Positions 34,693 to 41,958 of a DNA stretch of 64,000 bases are shown piece after piece. The position numbers and the translations under genes were made by a program. The first letter of the stretch is position 1; every line of letters begins with the position of its first letter. The notes under the pieces are model-generated. The model made no database searches and was not told the origin of the DNA. It worked only from the letters and a program-made list of their open reading frames with translations. Origin of the DNA: Rhizobium sp. Root1334 (lineage in GTDB: Bacteria; Pseudomonadota; Alphaproteobacteria; Rhizobiales; Rhizobiaceae); the NCBI RefSeq assembly GCF_001426665.1, contig NZ_LMEY01000001.1, positions 995,000 to 1,058,999 on the forward strand, written 5' to 3'.

Positions 34693-35120
34693 TGCTGAAA
34701 GGTCTGAACCCGCTTTTAAGCCCCGAGCTTTTAAGCACGTTGCGCGCCATGGGCCATGGCGACGAAATCGCATTGGTCGATGGAAATTATCCCGGCATGG
34801 AGCATGGCCGCCGGCTGATCCGGCTCGACGGGCATCATCTAATCCCGGTTCTCGACGCCATCCTCAGCGTTCTGCCGATCGACGACTTCGTGCAGGAAGC
34901 CATTTTTCGCGCCACCGTGAAACAGGATCGTGATGCACTCGACCCCGTGCATCAGGACATTATCGACTGCTGCGCCAAATACGAACCCGACCGTGCAGTC
35001 ACACCACTTCTCGGGCCGGAATTCTATCCGAGGGTTCGCGCAGCCCATACCGTCGTCCAGACCAGCGAACCGCGGCTTTACGGCAATGTCATCCTGCGCA
35101 AGGGCGTCATCTATCCTTGA
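34692..35120 (+). CDS. RbsD/FucU family mutarotase
   Basis: 142 residues. It begins MLKGLNPLLSPELLSTLRAMGHGDEIALVDGNYP, where the GHGD-x-I-x-x-x-D-G-NYP block (with the catalytic His) is the family signature. The C-terminal TSEPRLYGNVILRKGV is also typical. These enzymes interconvert sugar anomers before transport or phosphorylation. The ATG shares a base with the frcR stop (TGATG), so it is coupled to the repressor. A fructose-ring role is inferred from context. Confidence 0.85.
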   Translation: MLKGLNPLLSPELLSTLRAMGHGDEIALVDGNYPGMEHGRRLIRLDGHHLIPVLDAILSVLPIDDFVQEAIFRATVKQDRDALDPVHQDIIDCCAKYEPDRAVTPLLGPEFYPRVRAAHTVVQTSEPRLYGNVILRKGVIYP

Positions 35121-35136
35121 CGATTATCCAGACACG

Positions 35137-35175
35137 AAAAAGCCCGCCGATTTTCCCAATCGGCGGGCTTTTTTT
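35137..35175. terminator. Bidirectional rho-independent terminator
   Basis: A perfect 16-bp stem (35137-35152 with 35158-35173) has an A-run at its left end and a T-run at its right end. It separates the convergent FucU-like and DoxX genes and can serve both. Confidence 0.9.
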
Positions 35176-35192
35176 ATTCAGCTATTCAGCAA

Positions 35193-35576
35193 TCAGGCGC
35201 GCTTGGCATCGACCGAAAGGGAACCGGCACCGAAGGTGGCGACGAACAGGAAGCCGCCAGCCATGGCCAGGTTCTTCATGAAGTGGATGTCGTTGCCGGC
35301 AACCGAGAAGTCACCATGGCCGATGAACGCCGTGGCAACGCAGAAGAGCGCCAGGATGTAAGCTGCCGGGCGGGTGAAGAGGCCAACGAGAATGGCAAGA
35401 CCACCGAGCAGTTCGACGGCGGTGACGAGGATGGCCGTGACCATCGGGAGCGGCAGGTTCATGCTGCCGAAATAGCCGGCAGTGCCGCCGAGTGCGGTGA
35501 GCTTGCCGTAGCCGGCGATAATGAAGAGGATCGACAGAAGGATACGTGCGACGAGGAGGACTGCATTCTGCGGCAT
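35193..35576 (-). CDS. DoxX family membrane protein
   Basis: 127 residues with four membrane helices: ARILLSILFIIAGYGKLTAL, PMVTAILVTAVELLGGLAILVGL, AYILALFCVATAFIGH and MAGGFLFVATFGAG. The GYGKL motif and the TAFIGHG loop are typical of DoxX/YphA proteins. Its role is unclear; some relatives work with thiol or quinone chemistry. Confidence 0.85.
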   Translation of the reverse strand: MPQNAVLLVARILLSILFIIAGYGKLTALGGTAGYFGSMNLPLPMVTAILVTAVELLGGLAILVGLFTRPAAYILALFCVATAFIGHGDFSVAGNDIHFMKNLAMAGGFLFVATFGAGSLSVDAKRA

Positions 35577-35867
35577 TGGAAGAGACTCCGGTTGGGTTCT
35601 TTGTTGGCGACAGATTTATCAGCAATTCCCAATTCATCCAGCCCATGCGCCGGAGACAGATCGTTCACAATAAGTAGACGCCTTGCGCAGATCGTCAACC
35701 GAGCAAACGGTCACGTGTAATGAACATCGTTGTGACAGCGAAACCACCATGGCAGCGCCAGCATATCCCGGGCATTACCGCATCCTGAGTGTTTTTTGTT
35801 GCAACGCCTTAAAGACTGCGAGAAGAATTTCGGCGGGGCAGCAATGAATTTGCGGATGGGGAAGCAA

Positions 35868-36572
35868 ATGAGCGAGATCAACAAGAGTCCAGCCTTCTGG
35901 CGTTCCTTTCCGATTTTCGAGGAATTCGACAAGGAGACGATTTCTGCGATCGCAGCACTTGCGACCTATCGCAAATGGACGCCGGGAACGGTGATTTTCC
36001 AGCGCGGCGATGAGGGTAATTACATGATTGCCGTCCTGTCCGGCCGCATCAAGCTGTCGCTGATCACGCCACAGGGCCGCGAATTGCTGCTTCGCCATAT
36101 CGAGGCTGGAGCGCTTTTCGGCGAAATGGCCATTCTCGATAACCAGCCGCGTTCCGCCGATGCAACGGCGATCACGGCGACTGAAGGCTATGTCATCAGC
36201 AAGAAAGCCTTCCTCGACTTCATCACCCACACGCCGAATGCAGCGGAATCGATCATCCGTTATCTCTGCTCGCAGCTGCGCGACACGACAGACCGGCTGG
36301 AGACGATCGCGCTTTACGACCTGCACGCTCGCGTCGCGCGTTTTTTCCTCGCCACACTGAAACAGATCCACGGAACCGACCTGCCCGAAAGCGCAAATCT
36401 CCGCATCACGCTCAGCCAGTCCGACATTGCTGGAATACTCGGCGCCAGCCGCCCCAAGGTGAACCGGGCCATTCTGGCGCTGGAGGAAAGCGCCGCGATC
36501 AAGCGGGTCGACGGCGTCATCACCTGCCACATCGGCCGCCTGCAGAAGATCGCGGAACCGGAGGAGGAATAA
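35868..36572 (+). CDS. Crp/Fnr-type transcriptional regulator
   Basis: 234 residues from the ATG at 35868 (GGGGAAG upstream); ATGs at 35844 and 35856 are alternatives. The cyclic-nucleotide domain has a full phosphate-binding cassette FGEMAILDNQPRSADATA, with the Glu and the Arg-Ser pair needed for cAMP. A dimer helix follows, then the HTH LSQSDIAGILGASRPKVNRAILALEE. No Fnr-type iron-sulfur cysteines are seen. It ends four bases before a CHASE2-adenylate cyclase, so it probably reads the cAMP that enzyme makes. Confidence 0.85.
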   Translation: MSEINKSPAFWRSFPIFEEFDKETISAIAALATYRKWTPGTVIFQRGDEGNYMIAVLSGRIKLSLITPQGRELLLRHIEAGALFGEMAILDNQPRSADATAITATEGYVISKKAFLDFITHTPNAAESIIRYLCSQLRDTTDRLETIALYDLHARVARFFLATLKQIHGTDLPESANLRITLSQSDIAGILGASRPKVNRAILALEESAAIKRVDGVITCHIGRLQKIAEPEEE

Positions 36573-36576
36573 CCCT

Positions 36577-38433
36577 TTGAAAAGTTTCCGCCTGGCCCGA
36601 ATCCGGCCGCTTTTTGCGGGGGCGGCTGCGAGCCTTTTCAGCGCATTGCTGCTGTTCTTCTATGGTGGGCCTGCGCTTGAGACACAGCGGGAACAGTTTT
36701 TCGATTCCCTCACCCAATGGGTTCCGGCGCCCCAATCGGCAGAAATCGTCGTCATCGACGTCGATCGCAAATCGATGCAGCAGTTGCAGGACAAGACCTG
36801 GGGCCGGAGCGAAATGGCCGGTCTCTTGTCGAAATTATCAAAGGCGGGCGCCAGGGCTGTCGCCCTCGATTTCATCTTCAGTACGGCCTGCGATCCGGCG
36901 GAACCATCCAACATTGCCCTGACGCAGGCGATTTCCGGCGTGCCCGTCATTCTCGGCTTCCTGATCGCCGATGGGGGACCGGAGCATCCGGCCCCCGTGC
37001 CGCCGGTTGCGGTCCGCAAGCCGGTCACCATTCCCGATCTCTGGTTCATCAATGGCGCGGAAGCATCCTGCAGCTTCCTGCAAACGGCGTCGCACTCGGC
37101 AGCAGCGGCGTTTCTGGTGGGCGACGAGGATGCCCGTATCCGCCGGGTCCAGGCTTTCTCGATTATCGGCAATGACGCCTATCCGGCGCTGGGGCTGGAA
37201 GCCGCGCGGTTGGCCGCAGGCGGCCGCACGCCAATTCTGGGCGGGCAACCCGCCTGGCTGAAGCTTGAGAGCCGGTTGATCGAGCTGGACGAGGATGGCA
37301 GCCTGCGTTTTGCCGCCAGCCCGATTGGCGCCATCGAGGCGCGCACGGTGTCGGCGGGCGATGTGCTGAGCGGCGCGGTTGCCGAGGGACGTTTCAAGGA
37401 CAAGACGGTGCTGATCGGCAGCAGCCTGCCCAATCTCGGCGGACTGCGCTCCACCGCCTCGATGCCGCTTGAGCCATCGGTGCAAATCCATGCCGACATC
37501 GCCAATGCCGTGCTTACCGGCTTCATTCCCGAGAGACAGGCAAGACTGCCCCTGTTCGAAGCGGCGCTGGCCCTGATCGGCGGGCTTTTGGTGGCTTTTG
37601 TCGCCACGCGCCTGCGGCCGGTCACCGCCGTTGCCCTCGGGCTTCTGGCCATCTCCGCCACGATCGCCGCGGCCACCGCGATCTATGCCGGCTCCGCTCT
37701 CCTGGTCGATGCCGTCGGCATCAGCCTTGCTCTGATCTTCGTACTTGCCGTGACCAGCACGCTGCAATTCGCCCGTGTGCGGCGGGCGGAATCCGCGGCG
37801 CGCAGCAAATTCTCGCAATACCTGCCGCAATCCGTCGTCGCGCGATATATCGATAACCCGGATGACGACCGCGTGGCGGGAGAAGAACGCCCGGTCACTG
37901 CCCTGTTTACCGATATCGAGGGCTTTTCCACACTATCCCAGAAGCTTCCGCCACGCGATCTCGTCACCCTGCTCGACATCTACTACGCTGAGGTCAACGG
38001 TCTCGTCGCACAGTATGGCGGCATGGTCGACAAGGTGGTTGGCGACGCGGTGCATGCCTTCTTCAATGCGCCGGAGGATCTGGATGACCACGTCAACAAG
38101 GCGATCGACTGTGCCGAGGCAATCCGGGCTCTGACGGAGGAAATGCGGCAGCGTCCGGGTTTTGCCGAACACCAGTTCGGCCGCACCCGCATCGGCATCG
38201 AAACGGGGATCGCCGTGCTCGGCGAAGTCGGCGCCGGTGGCAAGCTCGACTATACCGCGCATGGCGACTGCATCAACCTTGCTGCCCGGCTTCAGGAAGC
38301 CAACAAATTTCTCGGCACCGCCATCTGCATCGGCCCGGAAGCCGCCGTCCAGAGCGGCCGCACACTGCGCTCGGTCGGCATGCACGAAATCCGGGGCTTT
38401 GGCGAAATGGAGCTGTTCACCAGTCAAGCCTGA
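36577..38433 (+). CDS. CHASE2-domain class III adenylate cyclase
   Basis: 618 residues, TTG start with a GGAGGAGG site just upstream. One N-terminal membrane helix, a CHASE2 periplasmic sensor (about 35-310), three membrane helices (about 320-400), then the catalytic domain. The metal-binding Asp residues are in LFTDIEGFS (about 446) and VVGDAVHAFF (about 490). A purine-recognition Lys lies in MVDKVV, Asp/Thr in LDYTAHGD, and transition-state Asn/Arg in NLAARLQ. All key residues are present, so the enzyme should be active. It is cotranscribed with the Crp-type regulator (4-bp gap). Confidence 0.9.
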   Translation: MKSFRLARIRPLFAGAAASLFSALLLFFYGGPALETQREQFFDSLTQWVPAPQSAEIVVIDVDRKSMQQLQDKTWGRSEMAGLLSKLSKAGARAVALDFIFSTACDPAEPSNIALTQAISGVPVILGFLIADGGPEHPAPVPPVAVRKPVTIPDLWFINGAEASCSFLQTASHSAAAAFLVGDEDARIRRVQAFSIIGNDAYPALGLEAARLAAGGRTPILGGQPAWLKLESRLIELDEDGSLRFAASPIGAIEARTVSAGDVLSGAVAEGRFKDKTVLIGSSLPNLGGLRSTASMPLEPSVQIHADIANAVLTGFIPERQARLPLFEAALALIGGLLVAFVATRLRPVTAVALGLLAISATIAAATAIYAGSALLVDAVGISLALIFVLAVTSTLQFARVRRAESAARSKFSQYLPQSVVARYIDNPDDDRVAGEERPVTALFTDIEGFSTLSQKLPPRDLVTLLDIYYAEVNGLVAQYGGMVDKVVGDAVHAFFNAPEDLDDHVNKAIDCAEAIRALTEEMRQRPGFAEHQFGRTRIGIETGIAVLGEVGAGGKLDYTAHGDCINLAARLQEANKFLGTAICIGPEAAVQSGRTLRSVGMHEIRGFGEMELFTSQA

Positions 38434-38470
38434 ACAGGCTTGGAGCGCTTCTGTCTAACGATGGGCCGCT

Positions 38471-39115
38471 CTAACGTTTCAGACCGGCGCTGGCATAAGC
38501 CTCGACGATCCGGGCTTCCTTCCATTTCACAGTCTCGTTCGGCGCTTCGCCCGGCTTTGCAATCTCGATGCCTTCACCGGCACCAACCAGCCGCTGGACT
38601 CCGCCGGCATCCACAGACACTTGGCCGTGTTCGACGAAGACGGCAAAGACACCGCGATTGGGGCCAGCAAAAAACTTCGTGCCCCGCACGCCGATCATGC
38701 CGAACGTGGTGCGCAGCGCCAGATCGATCTTCGGCAGGCCCTCCGGCCGGTCAAAAACCATCTGCCCCATCCCGAGCTCCATCGTCCCCCCCTGGCCGGC
38801 AATGAAGCTGTCGAGCAGCAGCTCCGTCTTGCTGCCCAAAAGGATGCGCGTGTCACCGACCAGCGCCAGATCGGCAAAACTGTCGCTGCCGGTCGCCACA
38901 AAATCATTGTCCATGATCTGCGCGCCCGTTGCCAGCCCTTCCTGCTTTTCCGCCCGCTTGAGATTGACCTTGCCGCGCACGTCAGATGCCTTGCCGATCA
39001 CCGTACTTGCCTGGGTCGGTATGGCCGCAAGACCACCGGCGACCAGCGCACAGCCGGCGATGAATGTCCGCCGCCCGATAAGGCCTTGCCGCAGCAGTTG
39101 AATGTCTGGCGTCAT
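38471..39115 (-). CDS. Tat-exported FecR-domain protein
   Basis: 214 residues from the ATG at 39115 (AAGGAC site). A twin-arginine signal (LIGRRTFIAGCALVAGGLAA) targets it to the periplasm. The FecR domain (about 40-150) contains VRGKVNLKRA, IMDNDFVATGSDSFADL, TRILLGSKTELLLD and FGMIGVRGTKFFAG. The family is known for periplasmic signalling domains; here there is no membrane anchor and no sigma factor. It is convergent with the CHASE2 cyclase and 37 bp from it; such pairing suggests a ligand-sensing partner. The frame opens to 39298, but the upstream part is non-coding in appearance. Confidence 0.82.
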   Translation of the reverse strand: MTPDIQLLRQGLIGRRTFIAGCALVAGGLAAIPTQASTVIGKASDVRGKVNLKRAEKQEGLATGAQIMDNDFVATGSDSFADLALVGDTRILLGSKTELLLDSFIAGQGGTMELGMGQMVFDRPEGLPKIDLALRTTFGMIGVRGTKFFAGPNRGVFAVFVEHGQVSVDAGGVQRLVGAGEGIEIAKPGEAPNETVKWKEARIVEAYASAGLKR

Positions 39116-39315
39116 TGTCCTTGCTCCTTGTTCACATAACCCGGTTTTCGGCGAGCGATCCATATCGGCGGGGTGGGAAATCCCGCTTCCGTCTGGATGC
39201 CGCTTTTCCCGGCCTGTCCTGATCCTCCTCTCCGGCTGCACCACGGACTGTTTCCCAAGGAACAGCCGCAGACCGGCGTGCGCCATAGGGTGACACAAAC
39301 GCCAAGGAGAACGCC

Positions 39316-40206
39316 ATGAAAAACGGACCCAGCAAGCGCATTTCAGCCATCAACGCGATCCTGCTTACCGCCGTCAGTCTGCTTTCAGTCGCCGCGATCG
39401 CCATTCCTTCCGCTCGCGCTGCCTCGGCGCTGCTGCCGGCAGACCAGTGCGATGCGGAAGCAGGCAGTGAACACGATCTGCAACGCAACCTCGCCTTTCG
39501 CCCCGTCGCGACCGAGGACATCCGCATCGGCATTGCCCTTTCGGCTTGCCGCGAGGCTTACAACCAGGGCAGCGGCCCCCGGCAGACCTTTGAGCTTGCC
39601 CGCGTGCTCCATGCTGCCGGCCAACGCGGGCAAGCCATGGCGATGCTGGAAAAGGCGGCGGAGGGCAACCATGCGGTCGCGATGGTGAATTATGCCGTGA
39701 TGCTCGGTGAACGTGGTGACCATGCAGCGGAGTTTGCGCTCTACCAGAAGGCTGCCGCTACCGGCAATATTCTCGCCGCCTACAATCTCGGCGTTGCCTA
39801 TCGCGACGGCATCGGCACGTCGGCCAACGGTGAACTTGCAGCGCAATGGTTCGAGCGGGCATCGGCCGCCAAGGATAATCTGGGCGCCTTCAATCTCGCC
39901 GTCATGCTGGATGAGGGCACGCAGATTCCGGAAGATAACCACAAGGCCGCACAATTTTACAAACTCGCCGCCGATCGCGGCAATGTCGATGCGATGGTCA
40001 ATCTCGGGCTGATGCTGGAGAACGGCGAAGGCATGCCCGTCGATCGCGCTGCCGCAACTGCAATGTTCAGCCAGGCCGCCGAAATGGGTGACGTGTTCGC
40101 GCAAGGCAAGATCATTCAGCCGGCAATCGCCATCGCCGCCGCGACCGGCATCGAGCCGAACGAACAGGCAAGCCTGACTGTACCAAAGGCGGGCCGGGTA
40201 AAGTGA
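39316..40206 (+). CDS. Periplasmic Sel1-repeat protein
   Basis: 296 residues. A signal peptide (NAILLTAVSLLSVAAIAIPSARA) ends near residue 36. Sel1-like repeats of about 36 residues follow from about 95: GNHAVAMVNYAVMLGERGDH, GNILAAYNLGVAYRDGIG, KDNLGAFNLAVMLDEGTQ and GNVDAMVNLGLMLENGEG. Such solenoids bind other proteins. It is divergent from the FecR gene and 200 bp from it; it may belong to the same module. No enzymatic motif is present. Confidence 0.8.
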   Translation: MKNGPSKRISAINAILLTAVSLLSVAAIAIPSARAASALLPADQCDAEAGSEHDLQRNLAFRPVATEDIRIGIALSACREAYNQGSGPRQTFELARVLHAAGQRGQAMAMLEKAAEGNHAVAMVNYAVMLGERGDHAAEFALYQKAAATGNILAAYNLGVAYRDGIGTSANGELAAQWFERASAAKDNLGAFNLAVMLDEGTQIPEDNHKAAQFYKLAADRGNVDAMVNLGLMLENGEGMPVDRAAATAMFSQAAEMGDVFAQGKIIQPAIAIAAATGIEPNEQASLTVPKAGRVK

Positions 40207-40481
40207 AAAGCCAGAACTGCGGCGCGGCACCGTTTTCCCCGGATACAGACCGGCCGCGAAATTGATCTATCCGCTGACGGTTACCACGCCCGCGGATTTT
40301 TCACATCGATAGTCCGCCTTGATGAGTACGGCGTGCCTTACCAAGGGCGTGGCCTGGGATGTGGTTTGAAACCGGCCCCTCTGATCGAATCCTCCCAATT
40401 ATGTTGCTTGACGTGCGCCGCATCCAGCGACAGCGTGAATCTATTAATTAGAGTTTTCTTTTTTAATCGGATTTCCGCGAA

Positions 40482-41288
40482 ATGACGAAGCTCATTATCT
40501 TCACCGACCTGCATATGGTGCCCGTGGGGCAGTCCATCATTGGCCTCGATCCGTTCAAACGGCTCGCCGCCGGTATCGACCACGTCAACCGTTACCACGC
40601 CGATGCGGACAGGATCATTGTCATGGGCGATCTGGCCCACCGGGCCGATCAGCCCTCCTACGAGCGGCTGAAAGGTCTGCTGGACCAGCTGATCCCGCCG
40701 CTTGCCATCACCATAGGCAATCATGACAACCGCGAAACCTTTCGCGATGTCTTTCCAGACGTTGCGACAGACGACGACGGTTTCGTCCAGCAAGTCATCG
40801 ATTTTCCCGATTGCCGCGCCGTGATCCTCGATACGCTGTTTGCACCGCCTTACGACTACCCGCGCAGCCATGCCGGTTTCCTCTGCACCAAGCGGCTTGC
40901 CTGGCTCGACCGCCAACTGGAGACCGCAGGCGACTTGCCGGTGCTGTTGTTCATGCACCATCCGCCGCACGCCACCGGCTTTACCGGCATGGACCTGATG
41001 CGGCTGATCAATGAGGTGGATTTCTACGACGTCGTCAAACGCCGGGGCAATGTGCTGCACATTTTCGCTGGCCATGTGCACCGGACGATTTCGGGCTCCA
41101 GTCGCGGCATTCCGTTTTCGGTGTTCAAGAGCCCAGTCCACCAGCAGCCGATGCCCTTTGATGCGCCTGACCCTTCGCTCTCCGTCGACGAACCCGCCGC
41201 CTATGGCATCGCTGTGATGACCGACACCGGCATTCTGGTGCATACGGAAGACTATGAGATCGCGATCAGGGAAGCGGCGGTGGCGTGA
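40482..41288 (+). CDS. Class III (CpdA/GpdQ-like) metallophosphodiesterase
   Basis: 268 residues. All five metallophosphoesterase motifs are visible: FTDLHMV, VMGDLAHR, TIGNHDNRE, LLFMHHPPH and FAGHVHRT. Characterised relatives hydrolyse cAMP (CpdA), 2',3'-cNMP (S. meliloti SpdA) or glycerophosphodiesters (GpdQ). It is 2 kb from an adenylate cyclase, which favours a cyclic-nucleotide role but does not prove it. No signal peptide, so it is cytoplasmic. Confidence 0.82.
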   Translation: MTKLIIFTDLHMVPVGQSIIGLDPFKRLAAGIDHVNRYHADADRIIVMGDLAHRADQPSYERLKGLLDQLIPPLAITIGNHDNRETFRDVFPDVATDDDGFVQQVIDFPDCRAVILDTLFAPPYDYPRSHAGFLCTKRLAWLDRQLETAGDLPVLLFMHHPPHATGFTGMDLMRLINEVDFYDVVKRRGNVLHIFAGHVHRTISGSSRGIPFSVFKSPVHQQPMPFDAPDPSLSVDEPAAYGIAVMTDTGILVHTEDYEIAIREAAVA

Positions 41289-41297
41289 TGGGTCAGG

Positions 41298-41396
41298 CCC
41301 CTCCCCCTCGTGGGGAGGGGTTGGGGAGGGGACTTTCTGTTTATAAAAGAGCCCCTCCCCTCCGCTTCGCTACGACCCTCCCCACAAGGGGGAGGG
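41298..41396. repeat. GC-rich mosaic intergenic palindromic repeat, second copy
   Basis: CCCCTCCCCCTCGTGGGGAG-type sequence at the left and CCCTCCCCACAAGGGGGAGG-type at the right flank a short AT-rich centre. A CCGCTTCGC block matches the copy at 24947-25087. It lies between the phosphodiesterase and ykgJ-like genes. No gene content. Confidence 0.7.
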
Positions 41397-41456
41397 TTAA
41401 CCCGTGTATGACGCCACCCCATTCCGTTCCCGCATGATTTCAGCTACCCTACCCGC

Positions 41457-41771
41457 ATGACCCTTGCCGTTCCCACCGATGATTTCGACTGCCAGAGTTG
41501 CGGCGCGTGCTGCAGCTATTCCGAAGACTGGCCACGGTTTTCACTTGAGACTGACGAGGAACTGGACCGTATCCCGGCAGAATATGTGTCAGCCGATCTT
41601 GGCGGCATGCGCTGCGAGGACAATCGCTGTTCGGCGCTCGACGGAAAGCTGGGCGTTCATGTCGGTTGCAAGATCTATGCCGTGCGCCCGATTGTCTGCC
41701 GAACCTGCATGCCGGGCGATGACGAATGCCTGATGGCTCGCCATAAACTATCCCAGAAAGTGCTTCTCTGA
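41457..41771 (+). CDS. YkgJ-family cysteine cluster protein
   Basis: 104 residues. The N-terminal CQSCGACCSYSEDW and later CEDNRCSALDG, VGCKIYAVRPIVCRTCMPGDDEC give the conserved Cys set of this iron-sulfur or zinc binding family (CxxCxxCC followed by PxxCR-like). Soluble, probably cytoplasmic. The function of the family is poorly known; no partner is evident nearby. Confidence 0.8.
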   Translation: MTLAVPTDDFDCQSCGACCSYSEDWPRFSLETDEELDRIPAEYVSADLGGMRCEDNRCSALDGKLGVHVGCKIYAVRPIVCRTCMPGDDECLMARHKLSQKVLL

Positions 41772-41773
41772 CA

Positions 41774-41786
41774 CCGGATCATCCGG
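41774..41786. promoter_or_regulatory. CCGGAT-C-ATCCGG inverted repeat between ykgJ-like gene and putA
   Basis: Six-base arms around one central base, directly after the upstream stop codon. It carries the same half-sites as the dyad at 41865-41880; the centres are about 92 bp apart. Confidence 0.4.
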
Positions 41787-41864
41787 CTCAATCTGGATAC
41801 GGCCGCAGAGTGTACGGTCTTGACAATCATAATCGGTGAAACATCCGCCGTAAGTCTCATTTTC

Positions 41865-41880
41865 CCGGATAGCTATCCGG
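41865..41880. promoter_or_regulatory. Perfect palindrome CCGGATAGCTATCCGG upstream of putA
   Basis: A fully symmetric 16-bp dyad 78 bp before the putA start. Together with the related dyad at 41774-41786 it is a candidate operator for a proline-responsive regulator such as PutR (Lrp family), which is not encoded here. Confidence 0.5.
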
Positions 41881-41958
41881 AGCCGTCTACCCTATTTTGC
41901 GCCCATGAATTCCGGGCCACACTGCGTGTGCCTGACAGCTTCGAACAGGGACGATCTG

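Noticed and set aside
35120-35193. Hairpin after the FucU-like gene considered as a riboswitch
   Set aside because: A simple bidirectional terminator explains it completely.
41298-41396. Repeats considered as CRISPR or transposon ends
   Set aside because: No regular spacer array, no transposase and no target-site duplication; better explained as a mosaic palindromic element.
41905-41958. ATG at 41905 as the putA start
   Set aside because: It gives 18 extra residues with Cys/Asn not seen in the family; the ATG at 41959 has GGGAC upstream.
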